Assembly: GCF_029813115.1 (NCBI RefSeq)
Contig: NZ_JAPZDS010000013.1
Location: 62,001-126,000, forward strand
Direction of reading: 5' to 3'
DNA from: Aureimonas sp. SK2
GTDB taxonomy: Bacteria > Pseudomonadota > Alphaproteobacteria > Rhizobiales > Rhizobiaceae
DNA length: 64,000 bases
A program made the translations under genes and the position numbers. Below, one piece after another: positions 27,715-36,941 of the stretch. The notes under the pieces were generated by a model that made no database searches, was not told the origin of the DNA, and saw only the letters and a program-made list of their open reading frames with translations. Numbering within the stretch: the stretch's first letter is position 1; every line of letters starts with the position of its first letter.

Positions 27715-28980
27715 TCACATGTTGAGGAAGGCGAAGATCGGGCCGATCGACTTGTAGCCCATCCACCAGGTCAGGGCGCAGGTGAGAACGCCGAGCACCG
27801 TCAGCCACAGGGGATGGCGGTAGCCGGGCATCAGGTCCGGCCGCGCCCAGGCGGCGTAGATGAAGATGGTGAGACCGATCGGCAGGATCAGGCCGTTGAA
27901 GCCGCCGACGAAGATCAGGAGCGCGGCCGGCGCCGTGCCGATGAAGACGTAGATCAGGAGCGAGACCGCGATGAAGACAACCGTGGACCAGGCGCGGCCG
28001 CGCTCGGTGATCTTCGGGTTGAACGTGTTGAAGAAGGTGACCGACGTGTAGGCCGCGCCGATGACGCTGGTGATCGCCGCCGCCCAGAAGATCAGCCCGA
28101 AGAGACGCAGGCCGAACTCGCCCGCCGCGGCCTGGAAGGCCTGCGCCGCCGGATTGGCCGCCCGGCCCGAGAGGTCCAGCGTCACGCCGCTCGTCACGAC
28201 GCCGAGGACCGCCAGGAAGAGGACGAAGCGCATGACGCCGGTGACCGCGATGCCCGACAGGGCGGCGCGGGTCACGGGTCCGAGGTTCTCGACGCCGACC
28301 GTTCCCTTGTCGAGCAGGCGGTGCGCACCGGCATAGGTGATGTAGCCGCCGACCGTGCCGCCGACGATGGTGGTGATGGTGGCGAAGTTGATCTGGTCGG
28401 GCCAGACCGTCTGACGCAGCGCCTCGCCCACCGGCGGGCTGGAGGTGAAGGCGACGAAGAGGGTCAGCGCGATCATCAGGATGCCGAGCACCACGATGAT
28501 GCGGTCCACCGCGACGCCCGCGCGCTTGGACGAGAAGATGCCGATGGCGACCAGCGCCGACAGGGCGCCGCCGATCTTCGGGTCGAGCCCCAGAAGGGCG
28601 TTGAGGCCGAGGCCCGATCCCGCGATGTTGCCGATGTTGAAGATCAGGCCGCCGAAGATGACGAGCGCGGCGAGAAAATAGCCGGCGCCGGGAATGGCGG
28701 CGTTGGCGACGTCCGAGGCGCGCATGCGCGTCACGGCGACGATGCGCCAGATGTTGAGCTGCACCACGAAGTCGATCAGCACCGAGGCGAGGATGCCGAA
28801 GGCGAAGGCCGCGCCCATCTGCGCCGTGAAGGTCGCGGTCTGGGTGATGAAGCCGGGGCCGATCGCCGAGGTCGCCATCAGGAAGACGGCGGCGATCAGC
28901 GAAGACCGGCGCGAGGCGGCGGCCTCGACGAGGGAGGGCGCTGCCGTCGCAGGCCCGCGTTCGGGGGTGGCTGGGTTCAT
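27715..28980 (-). CDS. NRAMP-family transporter lacking the metal-binding motif
   Basis: A 421-residue, 11-helix LeuT-fold carrier of the NRAMP-related group that includes B. subtilis YcsG. In true metal carriers helix 1 holds DPGN; here it reads IGPGFITQT, so both the Asp and Asn ligands are missing, and helix 6 ([13 protein letters not shown]) has no ligand Met. Divalent metal transport is therefore unlikely, and uptake of 5-oxoproline or a related compound is a fair inference from the operon. Three ATGs stand in a row (28986, 28983, 28980); the third has the best spacing (7 bases) from the GGAG site. It is first in the operon. Confidence 0.85.
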   Translation of the reverse strand: MNPATPERGPATAAPSLVEAAASRRSSLIAAVFLMATSAIGPGFITQTATFTAQMGAAFAFGILASVLIDFVVQLNIWRIVAVTRMRASDVANAAIPGAGYFLAALVIFGGLIFNIGNIAGSGLGLNALLGLDPKIGGALSALVAIGIFSSKRAGVAVDRIIVVLGILMIALTLFVAFTSSPPVGEALRQTVWPDQINFATITTIVGGTVGGYITYAGAHRLLDKGTVGVENLGPVTRAALSGIAVTGVMRFVLFLAVLGVVTSGVTLDLSGRAANPAAQAFQAAAGEFGLRLFGLIFWAAAITSVIGAAYTSVTFFNTFNPKITERGRAWSTVVFIAVSLLIYVFIGTAPAALLIFVGGFNGLILPIGLTIFIYAAWARPDLMPGYRHPLWLTVLGVLTCALTWWMGYKSIGPIFAFLNM

Positions 28981-29046
28981 CATCATGCTCCGGTGATGGC
29001 GCCGCGCGCCCGACGATTAAGGCCGAATTGCGAACGCAGCTTGTTC

Positions 29047-29079
29047 CGATTGAACGACAGCGTCAATATTGTTCAACGA
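29047..29079. promoter_or_regulatory. Candidate FCD-type GntR operators
   Basis: The 332-base gap between the permease and the gntR gene contains one AT-rich patch. Within it, TTGTTCAACGA at 29069-29079 fits the FadR-subfamily consensus TNGTNNNACNA and is nearly palindromic over 13 bases. A second, weaker copy on the other strand (TCGTTCAATCG, 29048-29058) lies about two helical turns away. The rest of the gap (29081-29319) shows nothing recognisable. Binding by the adjacent GntR protein is inferred. Confidence 0.5.
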
Positions 29080-29319
29080 TTTTTGCAATCCTGTTCTGCA
29101 ATCTGTGCAAGGGCTCAGCAGGCTGCTCGCTTCGAAGGCGCCCTCGTGCCGCAGCTGCGCGCATTCGCGGGGGGATGCGCGCAGCCCTGCGGCGCATCCG
29201 GCTTGATGTCGCCCGCAGCTTGGCCGATGGTCCGCGCGATTCGGACCGATGCGGGGACAGGGCATGCGCAAGCGAGCGAGACGGACGACCCGTGCCCGAC
29301 GGACGATCGGCGCGCGTCC

Positions 29320-29973
29320 GTGACCCCCGCCCCGCCTCCGGCGCTGACGGCGCGCGTCGCGGAAGACCTGCGCGACCGGATCATCGCGGGCGAGCTCCTG
29401 CCGGGTCAACGCCTGTCGGAAAGCGCGTTGGCCGAGGATCTCGACGTGTCGCGCAACACGCTGCGCGAGGCGTTCCGCCTCCTCACCAAGGAGGGGCTCC
29501 TGCGCCACGAGCCCAACCGGGGCGTCTTCGTCACCGTGCCCGACCATGCCGCCGTGATCGACATCTACCGGGTGCGCCGCCTCGTGGAGTGCCGGGCGCT
29601 GGCGGAAGCGCAAGCCGGCCATCCCGCGATTGCCCGCATGCGTGCGGCGGTTGCCGACGCGCTCGCCGGGCGCGAGGCGGGGGACTGGCGGGCGGTCGGC
29701 AGTGCCAACATGGCGTTCCACGCGGCGATCGTGGACCTTGCCGACAGCGCGCGGCTCGCCGCCTTCCATGCGCAGGTCGCCGCCGAGCTGCGCCTCGCCT
29801 TCGGGCTGCTCGACGCGCCGGAAGCCCTCCACGCCCCCTTCATCGACGACAACCTGGAGATCGTGGAAGCGCTGGAGGCCGGACGGCCGGACGAGGCCGC
29901 GCGGCTCCTGGACGCGTATCTCGCGCGCGCCGAGCGCATCATCCTCGGCGCCCTGTCGCGCAAGGGCGCCTGA
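29320..29973 (+). CDS. GntR-family regulator, FCD/FadR subgroup
   Basis: A 217-residue repressor-type protein: winged helix (about 8-75, with RVAEDLRDRIIAGELLPGQRLSE and VSRNTLREAFRLL) followed by an all-helical FCD ligand domain (about 85-210, with metal-site residues in FHAAIVDLA and the closing HAPFIDDN block). The GTG at 29320 gives a normal N-terminus; ATGs at 29206 and 29227 would add a 31-38-residue tail without a binding site. It is divergent from the 5-oxoproline operon and is its likely regulator. The effector is unknown. Confidence 0.8.
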   Translation: MTPAPPPALTARVAEDLRDRIIAGELLPGQRLSESALAEDLDVSRNTLREAFRLLTKEGLLRHEPNRGVFVTVPDHAAVIDIYRVRRLVECRALAEAQAGHPAIARMRAAVADALAGREAGDWRAVGSANMAFHAAIVDLADSARLAAFHAQVAAELRLAFGLLDAPEALHAPFIDDNLEIVEALEAGRPDEAARLLDAYLARAERIILGALSRKGA

Positions 29974-30122
29974 TCGGCGGCTCCGGCGTTTCGAAGGAGC
30001 CTAAGCACTTTCCGCCATCCTGCCTGCGCTCCCCCGCCGCACCGGGGGAACCGCCCTCGCGGCTCCGCGTCCCCTCCCCCATGGGCCGTCACGGCCCGTG
30101 GCTCGATTCGAGGAGACCGACC

Positions 30123-31130
30123 ATGAGCGATCCAGGCCTTTCCCGCCGCGCGGTTCTGGGCGGCGCCGTGCTGGGCGCCGGCGCGATGCTGGCCGCGCCG
30201 GCCGGCGCGCAGGAGAGCGGGGGCACGAATGCCGCGGACGGCGGCGCCCCCAAGCTCAGCGACCCGCGCACCCGCTACACGAGCGACCCGTTCCCCGAGC
30301 AGAAGCAGCCCTGGCCCGGCCTCCAGTCGCAGATGACGCCGGTGCCCGACTGCGGCGAGACCAGCTATCGCGGCTCGGGCCGGCTCGACGGGCGGCGCGC
30401 ATTGATCACCGGCGGCGATTCCGGCATTGGGCGCGCGGCCGCGATCGCCTTTGCCCGCGAGGGCGCCGACGTCGCGATCAACTACCACCCGGACGAGGAG
30501 CCGGACGCGCAGGACGTGGCGAAGCTGATCCGCGATGCGGGCCGCAAGGCGGTGCTGCTGCCGGCCGACATCCGCACGCTGGAAGCCTGCGAGAGCGTGG
30601 TCGCCCAGGCGATCGCCGAACTCGGCGGCCTCGACCTCCTCGTCAACAACGCCGCCTACCAGCAGAGCCGGCAAGACATCCTCGAGATCTCCGACGAACA
30701 GTTCGTGCGGACCTACGAGACCAACGTCTTCCACACGTTCCGCTTCTCCAAGGCGGCGATCCCGAGCCTGCCGCCGGGCGGCGTGATCATCAACACCGTG
30801 TCGGTGAATTCCTACGACCCCGGCGAGGAGCTGATCGACTACGCCTCGACCAAGGCGGCGATCCTGAACCTCACCAAAGGCATGGCCAAGCAGCTCGCGA
30901 AAAAGGGCATCCGCGTCAACGCGGTGGCGCCCGGCCCGGTCTGGACGCCGCTTCAGGTCGCGGGCGGGCAGATCGAAGGCACGATGGGCGAGTTCGGCCA
31001 GGACACGCCGCTCGGCCGCGCAGGCCAGCCGGCCGAACTCGCCTCGCTCTACGTGGCGCTCGCCGAGGACGGCACGAGCTTCTCCACCGGCACCGCCGTC
31101 GGCGCCCACGGCGGCGAAGGCAATCCCTGA
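30123..31130 (+). CDS. Exported (Tat) short-chain dehydrogenase/reductase
   Basis: A 335-residue SDR enzyme. The N-terminus carries a twin-arginine signal (LSRRAVLGGAVLG, then AMLAAPAGAQ), so it folds with its cofactor before export, unless the signal is a membrane anchor. The Rossmann site is TGGDSGIGR (96-104), NNAAYQQ is the NNAG-type block, and the catalytic set includes Ser in VSVNSY and YASTK. The PWPGLQSQM and FPEQKQPWPG blocks near 55-70 mark the YhdF/GSP39 subgroup of general-stress dehydrogenases. Binding site cgaggag precedes the ATG. The substrate is unknown. Confidence 0.85.
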   Translation: MSDPGLSRRAVLGGAVLGAGAMLAAPAGAQESGGTNAADGGAPKLSDPRTRYTSDPFPEQKQPWPGLQSQMTPVPDCGETSYRGSGRLDGRRALITGGDSGIGRAAAIAFAREGADVAINYHPDEEPDAQDVAKLIRDAGRKAVLLPADIRTLEACESVVAQAIAELGGLDLLVNNAAYQQSRQDILEISDEQFVRTYETNVFHTFRFSKAAIPSLPPGGVIINTVSVNSYDPGEELIDYASTKAAILNLTKGMAKQLAKKGIRVNAVAPGPVWTPLQVAGGQIEGTMGEFGQDTPLGRAGQPAELASLYVALAEDGTSFSTGTAVGAHGGEGNP

Positions 31131-31159
31131 ACGCCTTCGGGGGCAAGCGGCGCGGCGGC

Positions 31160-32065
31160 TCAGCCCCGCCCGCCGGCCGGCGGCCAGCGCAAGGCGTCGA
31201 TCAGGGCGCGAAGGGCGAGAGGAACCTGGCGGCTGGGATAGTACAGCCGGCAGCCCTCGTAGGTCGGGCACCAGTCGGCCAGCACCTGGACGAGGCGCCC
31301 GTCCGCGATCTCGGCGGCGACGTCGTGCTCCATCACGTAGCCGAGCCCGGCGCCTGCCCGCACGGCGGCGGCGGCGATCACCTCGTCGTTGACGATGAGC
31401 TGACCGCCGACCCGTGCATTGACCGCCTGGCCGTCCTGCTCGAACTCCCAGGGCAGGAGCCCGCCGCCTCCGATCAGGCGGTAGTTGATGCAGACATGGT
31501 CCTTCAGGTCGGCCGGCGTCTCGGGTCGAGGGTGGCGGGCAAAGTAGCCGGGCGTCGCCACGATCGCGCTGCGCAGGTCCGGCCCGACCGGCACGGCCAC
31601 CATGTCGCGCTCGACGCTTTCGCCCAGCCGAATCCCCGCGTCGAATCCGCCCGCCACGAGATCCACCAGCCGGTCGTCCACCGCCACCTCGACCGCGATG
31701 TCGGGATGGTCGAGAAGGAAGCGCGACAGGCGAGGGGCGAGGATCGTGCGCGCGGCATAGCTGAAGGTCGTCAGCCGCAGGGTACCGGACGGCGCATCCC
31801 GCCAGTCCGCGAGATCGGCGAGCCCCGCCTCCACCGCCTCCAGCGCCGGCCCCAGCGACAGGAGCAGCCGCTCGCCGGCCGCCGTCGGCGCGACGCTGCG
31901 CGTCGTGCGGGCGAGGAGCCGGACCCCGAGCCGCGCTTCGAGGCTGCGCATCGTGTGGCTGAGAGCGGAGGGGGACAGGCCGAGTTCGGCGCCCGCCCGG
32001 GTGAAGCTACGCGCGCGGGCGATGGAGGCAAACATCGAGAGATCGTCGAGGTCGCCGCGCCGCAT
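31160..32065 (-). CDS. LysR-family transcriptional regulator
   Basis: A 301-residue LysR protein: DDLSMFASIARARSFTRAGAELGLSPSALSHTM is the winged-helix N-terminus, and the ligand domain includes DAGIRLGESVERDMVAVPVGP. This is the CrgA/DsdC-like subgroup often paired with oxidoreductases. It is divergent from the aldo/keto reductase gene, with 97 bases between starts, and is its probable regulator. An in-frame ATG eleven codons upstream (32098) is less likely because the family begins at MRRGDLDDL. It converges on the SDR gene (stops 29 bases apart). Confidence 0.85.
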   Translation of the reverse strand: MRRGDLDDLSMFASIARARSFTRAGAELGLSPSALSHTMRSLEARLGVRLLARTTRSVAPTAAGERLLLSLGPALEAVEAGLADLADWRDAPSGTLRLTTFSYAARTILAPRLSRFLLDHPDIAVEVAVDDRLVDLVAGGFDAGIRLGESVERDMVAVPVGPDLRSAIVATPGYFARHPRPETPADLKDHVCINYRLIGGGGLLPWEFEQDGQAVNARVGGQLIVNDEVIAAAAVRAGAGLGYVMEHDVAAEIADGRLVQVLADWCPTYEGCRLYYPSRQVPLALRALIDALRWPPAGGRG

Positions 32066-32162
32066 TGATGAACGATCCTCACAAGCCCTTCCGGTCATCC
32101 GAGCCTAATCGCCGGGATCCGACGCGGCTATCTGTTTCGCGATCCTGAAGGGAGAAACAGCA

Positions 32163-33254
32163 ATGGACCTCACCCATTTTCGCGCTCTCGGCCGCTCCGG
32201 CCTTCTGGTCAGCCCGCTCGCGCTCGGCACCATGACCTTCGGCGCCGGCCGCTGGGGCGCGGGCGAGGCGGACGCTCGCGCGATCTTCGACGCCTATGTC
32301 GACCTCGGCGGCAACTTCGCGGACACGGCCGACATCTATTCCGGCGGAGAGAGCGAGGCGATGCTCGGGCGCTTTCTCGCCGAGCGGTCCCTGCGCGACC
32401 GGATGGTGGTCGCCACCAAGTCGGGCTTTCCGCGCGGCGACGGCTCGCCGCTCTCGGCCGGCAACGGCGCGCGCAACATCCGCCGTGCGCTGGAGGGCTC
32501 GCTGAAGCGCCTGCGGACCGACTATGTCGACCTCTACTGGACGCATGTCTGGGACCGCACGACGCCGCCGGAGGAGGTGCTGCGGGCGCTGACCGACGCG
32601 ATACGGCGCGGCGACATCCTCCACTACGGCTTCTCCAACGCACCGGCCTGGTATGTCGCGGAGATCGCGACGCTGGCCCGCGCGCATGGCCTGCCGCAGC
32701 CGATCGGGCTGCAATACGCCTACTCGCTGGTGGACCGGGGCGTCGAGCTCGACCTCGTGCCGGCCGGCCGCGCGCTCGGCCTGGGGCTCGTCGCCTGGAG
32801 CCCGCTCGCCGCAGGCCTCCTGACCGGAAAATACGGCCGCGAGAAGCTGGCCTCGCCCGGCCCCGGGGTGGGCATGCCGAACCGCGCAGGGGCGGAGGCG
32901 CGCGGCGGCAACCGGCTGGACGGCGACAATCCCTATGGCGGCATGCTGTTCACGGAGCGCAACTTCGAGGTGGTCGATGCCCTGCGCGCCGTCGCGGAAG
33001 AAGTCGGCCGCCCGATGGCGGAAGTGGCGCTCGCCTGGGTGACGGGACGGCCGGGCGTGTCGTCCGTCCTGATCGGGGCGAGCCGCCCAGAGCAGGTGCG
33101 GGCCAACGTCGCCTCGCTCGGCCTGGCCCTCTCGCAGGAGCAGCGCGCCCGACTCGACGCGGCCGGTGCGCTGCCCCTGCTCAACCCCTACTTCATCTTC
33201 GACCTGCCGCGCGAAACCATCTTCGGCGGCCACAAGGTCGCGCCCTGGGGCTAG
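32163..33254 (+). CDS. Aldo/keto reductase
   Basis: A 363-residue NADPH-dependent oxidoreductase with a TIM-barrel fold. The catalytic tetrad is readable: Asp and Tyr in FADTADIYSGGESE (about 56-68), Lys in VATKSGF (about 83), and His in YWTHVWD (about 126). The NADP-binding block SSVLIGASRPEQV lies near residue 300. It has a strong site (gggaga) nine bases before the ATG. It is divergent from a LysR gene and overlaps the convergent MFS gene by four bases. The substrate is unknown. Confidence 0.88.
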   Translation: MDLTHFRALGRSGLLVSPLALGTMTFGAGRWGAGEADARAIFDAYVDLGGNFADTADIYSGGESEAMLGRFLAERSLRDRMVVATKSGFPRGDGSPLSAGNGARNIRRALEGSLKRLRTDYVDLYWTHVWDRTTPPEEVLRALTDAIRRGDILHYGFSNAPAWYVAEIATLARAHGLPQPIGLQYAYSLVDRGVELDLVPAGRALGLGLVAWSPLAAGLLTGKYGREKLASPGPGVGMPNRAGAEARGGNRLDGDNPYGGMLFTERNFEVVDALRAVAEEVGRPMAEVALAWVTGRPGVSSVLIGASRPEQVRANVASLGLALSQEQRARLDAAGALPLLNPYFIFDLPRETIFGGHKVAPWG

Positions 33255-34459
33255 GCCGAGCGCTCGGCACGGCGCCCGAGACCCAGCATGACGCCGGCGC
33301 CCAGCACCACGGCGGATGCGGCATAGACGATGACGCCGTGCGGGCCGACGCCGTCGATCAGGAGGCCGCCGATCACCGCGCCGCTCGCGATCGCGACCTG
33401 GAAGGAGGAGGCGAGGAGCGCGCCCGAGCTTTCGGCGAGGTCGGGCGCGGCCCGCGCGTTCCAGATGGAGACGGAGACCGGGAAGCCGCCGAAGGCGAAG
33501 CCCCAGACGGCCACCGCCGCGAAGGCGACGGCCGGCGTGCCGCCGAAGAGGACCAGCACGACCGCCGCCGCGCCGATGAGAAGCGCCGCGCTGCCGCCCG
33601 CCCAGGCCGGGCTGCGCGCCGCGATCAGGCCGGCGGCGGGGTTGCCGAGGAAGCCGCCGACGCCGAAGGCGAGAAGCGCCATCGAGATGGTCGCCACGTC
33701 GAGGCGCGGCACCTCCTCCAGGAAGGGCCGGATGAAGGTAAAGCCGGCGAAATGGCCGGACACGACGATGATCACCGTGGCGAAGCCGATCAGCACCCTG
33801 CGCCGCGACAGGGCGGCCCGGAAGGCGGCAAGGCCCGGCGCGCCGGCCGAGGGCAGGCTCGGCAGGACGGCAAGCTGGACCAGGAGCGAGGCGGCGCCGA
33901 GGCCGGCGGCGGCGAGGAACGTCGCCCGCCACCCCCAGAGCGCGCCGAGCGCGGCACCGAGCGGCGCGGCCACGACGGTCGCCGCCGACACGCCCATGAT
34001 GATGATCGACATGGCGCGCGGCACGTCGGCAGGCGGCGCGAGGCGAAGCGCCAGCGCCGTCATCATGGCCCAGAAGCCCCCGAGCGCGAAGCCGAGAAGC
34101 GCGCGGGCGACAAGCAGGACCGCGACGCTGTTCGCGAAGGCCGTGAGCACGCTGGAGACCACCAGCATCGCCATCAGCGCCCAGACGATGATCCGCCGGT
34201 CGAGCCGGCCGGAACCGAGCACCAGGAGCGGTCCGGCGAAGGCGGCGACCACGGCCGTCGCGGTGATCGCCTGGCCGACCGCGCCGTGGGACACGCCGAG
34301 ATCGGCGGCCATCGGCGTCAGGAGGCTCACGGGAAGGAACTCGGCCGTGACCAGGCCGAAGACCCCGAAGGAGAGGGAGAAGACCGCGGGCCAGGCGGCG
34401 CGCGATTCGGGCACGGTCGGCACGGCGCCGAGGCCGGCAGGAGTGGCGATGTCGGACAT
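33251..34459 (-). CDS. MFS transporter, DHA1/AraJ type
   Basis: A 402-residue, 12-helix major facilitator. The N-half shows FGLVTAEFLPVSLLTPMAADLGVSHG (helix 1 and loop) typical of sugar- or drug-efflux proteins of the AraJ/SotB group, GSGRLDRRIIVW between helices 2 and 3, and ARALLGFALGGFWAMM in helix 4. Export of a small organic compound is likely, with the substrate unknown. It is divergent from an AraC-type gene with 87 bases between starts, which suggests direct regulation. The 3' end overlaps the aldo/keto reductase gene by four bases. Confidence 0.87.
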   Translation of the reverse strand: MSDIATPAGLGAVPTVPESRAAWPAVFSLSFGVFGLVTAEFLPVSLLTPMAADLGVSHGAVGQAITATAVVAAFAGPLLVLGSGRLDRRIIVWALMAMLVVSSVLTAFANSVAVLLVARALLGFALGGFWAMMTALALRLAPPADVPRAMSIIIMGVSAATVVAAPLGAALGALWGWRATFLAAAGLGAASLLVQLAVLPSLPSAGAPGLAAFRAALSRRRVLIGFATVIIVVSGHFAGFTFIRPFLEEVPRLDVATISMALLAFGVGGFLGNPAAGLIAARSPAWAGGSAALLIGAAAVVLVLFGGTPAVAFAAVAVWGFAFGGFPVSVSIWNARAAPDLAESSGALLASSFQVAIASGAVIGGLLIDGVGPHGVIVYAASAVVLGAGVMLGLGRRAERSA

Positions 34460-34546
34460 GGTGATCGTCCCGTCATGATGCGGTGCGAAAAGGATGGCGC
34501 GAACCTAGCCTCGCCTCTCTGGCGTTTCCATGCTAGAAAATCCACC

Positions 34547-35524
34547 ATGCTTGACCGTTCGTCCAAAGCTCCGGAATTCGACGGCTCCGATGCCCTCACC
34601 GACATGCTGCGCGGGCTGCGGCTCGACGGGGTGGAATACGGGCGCTGCCGCCTGTCGGGGGACTGGAGCTTCCACTATCCCGCGCAGGGCCAGGCGCATT
34701 TCCATTCCGTGGCGGGGCAAGGCTGCTGGCTGCAGAGCCCGGACGGCGCCTGGAGCGAGCTGACGGCGGGCGACGCGGTTCTCGTGCCGCGCGGCGCCGC
34801 CCATACGCTGGCGAGCCGGCCCGGCGTTCCGCCCCGCCCCTTTCCCCGGCGCGAATGCCTGTCGATCTGCGACAGCGTCTACGCCTACGAGGAGGCCGCC
34901 GAAGGGACGCCCGGCGTCTGCGTCCTCTTCTGCGGCACGATGCGCTTCAATCTCGACGGGCTGCATCCGCTCCTGAGGATGATGCCGGACCTGATGCGGG
35001 CGCAGGAACTGATGCAGGCGGAACCCGCGATCCCGCATCTCCTGGATGCGATGATCGCCGAATGCAGCCTCAACCGTGTGGGCGCCAGCGGCATCCTCGC
35101 GCGGCTCGCCGACGTCATGGCGGCGCAGATCATCCGCGCCTGGGTGGAGCACGGCTGCGGCAACTCGGCCGGATGGATCGCGGCCGTGCGCGACGCGAAG
35201 GTCGGCCGCGTGCTCGCGGCCATCCACGCCGAGCCCGCCCGCGACTGGACGGTGGCGGAGATGGCCGCGCTCATGGGCGTGTCCCGGTCGGGTTTCGCCG
35301 CCAAGTTCACCGCCATCGTCGGCACGACGCCGGCGCATTACGTGACCGAAGTGCGCATGCATCAGGCGCGGCAGTGGATCCTCAGGGACCGGATGCGCAT
35401 CTCGGAAGCCGGCCGGCGCCTCGGCTACGAATCCGAGGCCGCCTTCAGCCGGGCCTTCAAGCGGGTGATCGGCGCCGCGCCCGGCCGTGTGCGCGCCGAC
35501 GCCCCCCGGACCCTGGAGGCCTGA
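34547..35524 (+). CDS. AraC-family regulator with cupin sensor domain
   Basis: A 325-residue regulator. The N-terminal cupin (AraC_binding, about 20-170) shows WSFHYPAQGQAHFHSV and GDAVLVPRGAAHTL, and two Cys residues in SICDSV and VLFCGTMRF. The C-terminal pair of helix-turn-helices (about 215-310) reads WTVAEMAALMGVSRSGFAAKF and LGYESEAAFSRAFKR. This subgroup (cupin_6/AraC) commonly sits beside MFS or oxidoreductase genes and responds to reactive or electrophilic compounds. It is divergent from the MFS gene. The ligand is unknown. Confidence 0.87.
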   Translation: MLDRSSKAPEFDGSDALTDMLRGLRLDGVEYGRCRLSGDWSFHYPAQGQAHFHSVAGQGCWLQSPDGAWSELTAGDAVLVPRGAAHTLASRPGVPPRPFPRRECLSICDSVYAYEEAAEGTPGVCVLFCGTMRFNLDGLHPLLRMMPDLMRAQELMQAEPAIPHLLDAMIAECSLNRVGASGILARLADVMAAQIIRAWVEHGCGNSAGWIAAVRDAKVGRVLAAIHAEPARDWTVAEMAALMGVSRSGFAAKFTAIVGTTPAHYVTEVRMHQARQWILRDRMRISEAGRRLGYESEAAFSRAFKRVIGAAPGRVRADAPRTLEA

Positions 35525-35528
35525 TCGG

Positions 35529-36161
35529 TCAGGCGGGCGCCCGGCGCCAGCCGGCGGCCAGAAGTCCCGCGCCGATCATCAAGGAACCGCCGACGCGGTT
35601 GACCGCCCGCTGCACGCCCGGCCGGCGGATCGACCGGCGTGCCATGGACGCAAGCAGCGCGTAGAGCGCGGCGTTCACTGTCGCCAGCACCAGGAAGGTC
35701 ACTTCGAAGATCACCATCTGACCGAGGATCGGGCGGGACAGGTCGAGGAACTGGGGCAGGAAGGCGACGAAGAAGAGGATGCTCTTCGGATTGAGCGCCG
35801 TGACGACATAGGTGTGGAGGAAGATGCGCAGCGGCCGCTCCGCCGGCACGTCGACCGCCTCCGCAGCGGCGGGACGAACGGGCGCGCGCCAGAGCTTGAC
35901 GCCGAGATAGACGAGATAGGCCGCGCCGATCCATTTCAGCGCCGTGAACAAGGCCGCCGATGTCGCGAGCAGCGCGCCGAGCCCGAGCATGGAGGCGGTC
36001 ATGGCGGTGAAGTCGCCGAGCGCGACGCCCGCCACGGTCGATCCCGCCGCGCGCCGCCCGTGACCAAGCGCATAGGAGATCACGAGGAGGATCGTCGGGC
36101 CGGGAATGGCTAGGAGAACCGCCGAGGCAGCGACAAAGGCGAGCCAGTGTTCGAGCGACAT
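35529..36161 (-). CDS. LysE/RhtB-family amino acid exporter
   Basis: A 210-residue inner-membrane carrier with about six helices. The N-terminal LLAIPGPTILLVISYALGHGRRAA is the family hallmark (PGP followed by a Gly-Arg loop), and ALNPKSILFFVAFLPQF is the conserved helix-4 block. RhtB-type proteins export threonine, homoserine or related amino acids. Start MSLEHWLAF at 36161 is chosen over an upstream ATG (36230) because the family starts there. It converges on the AraC gene (stops four bases apart) and lies downstream of tetR in the same direction with a 94-base gap. Confidence 0.87.
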   Translation of the reverse strand: MSLEHWLAFVAASAVLLAIPGPTILLVISYALGHGRRAAGSTVAGVALGDFTAMTASMLGLGALLATSAALFTALKWIGAAYLVYLGVKLWRAPVRPAAAEAVDVPAERPLRIFLHTYVVTALNPKSILFFVAFLPQFLDLSRPILGQMVIFEVTFLVLATVNAALYALLASMARRSIRRPGVQRAVNRVGGSLMIGAGLLAAGWRRAPA

Positions 36162-36255
36162 GCGAAGGCCTCCGGTTGGAGACCGGAGCAATCCATGGCC
36201 AAGATCAAAGCGCAAATCCTTCGGCGGCAAAATGTCGCCGCCGGGCTCCTCTCGC

Positions 36256-36846
36256 TCAGACCGGGGGCCAGGTCCGCAGGGTCATGGACACGACGCGGCG
36301 CAGGTCGCCGGCGCTGGCGCCGCTCGCCGCCTGGACCGCGAGCCCTTGGGCCACCGACATGACGTAGCGAGCAAGATCGGCCGGGTCGGCCTCGGGGGGT
36401 AGATCGCCCGCCTCCTTCCACTCCGCCATGCGACGGCCGAGGGCCGCCTCGCTTTCGGACCGGCGGGCGCAGAGTTCCTTGCGGATCGATTCGCTCGCCT
36501 CGCTGCAGACCAGCGCGCCCTGCACCATCAGGCAGCCCTTGGGCGAACCCTCCTCCTCGCCGACGCCGGCAAAGGCGAGCAGCATGCGCTCCACCGCGCG
36601 GCGCGAGGTCGGCTCGTTCAGAGCATTGCAGGACAGGTCCGAGCGGCGCGCGGCATAACGGTCGAGCGCCTTGAGGAACAGCTCCTCCTTGTTGCCGAAC
36701 ACCGAATAGAGGCTGGGCTTGGCGATGCCCATGGCCTCCGTCAGGTCGGACAGGGACGTGCCCTCGTAGCCCTGCCGCCAGAACACCTCGAGCGCCGAGT
36801 CGAGGGCCTGATCGGCGTCGAACTCACGCGGGCGACCGACACCCAT
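36256..36846 (-). CDS. TetR-family repressor
   Basis: A 196-residue repressor. Helix-turn-helix: GTSLSDLTEAMGIAKPSLYSVFGNKEELF (about 29-57), the exact pattern of the TetR_N domain, with a ligand domain after residue 80. It resembles the AcrR/YxaF-like group that answers to drugs, aldehydes or flavonoids. The ATG at 36846 is set by GGAG six bases upstream. Two copies of TACC-N4-GGTA lie in the gap beyond its start, each at a promoter, so it probably controls itself and the divergent small genes. Two Cys pairs (NALNEPT region and GCLMVQGALVC) might sense redox; this is speculative. Confidence 0.87.
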   Translation of the reverse strand: MGVGRPREFDADQALDSALEVFWRQGYEGTSLSDLTEAMGIAKPSLYSVFGNKEELFLKALDRYAARRSDLSCNALNEPTSRRAVERMLLAFAGVGEEEGSPKGCLMVQGALVCSEASESIRKELCARRSESEAALGRRMAEWKEAGDLPPEADPADLARYVMSVAQGLAVQAASGASAGDLRRVVSMTLRTWPPV

Positions 36847-36901
36847 CACGTTCTCCTTCGTAGGCGTGCCCGAAGCGGAACTGCCCCGGGACGAGTTTTT
36901 A

Positions 36902-36941
36902 TACCTGTCGGTAAAATAGTCCGTTGACAGCCGGAAACCAA
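36902..36941 (-). promoter_or_regulatory. tetR promoter with operator TACCGACAGGTA
   Basis: On the minus strand a -35 box TTGGTT (36936-36941) and a -10 box TATTTT (36913-36918) are 17 bases apart. A TACC-N4-GGTA element (36902-36913) touches the downstream end of the -10. It matches the palindrome found at the divergent promoter, which supports autoregulation by the TetR protein. Confidence 0.6.

Noticed and set aside
27715-28980. Manganese/iron transporter MntH
   Set aside because: The DPGN and helix-6 Met ligands are absent, so the metal-carrier label is not supported.
27676-29319. Long forward frame running into the GntR gene
   Set aside because: The part before 29320 is antisense to the NRAMP-like gene and to its promoter; only the C-terminal GntR part is real.
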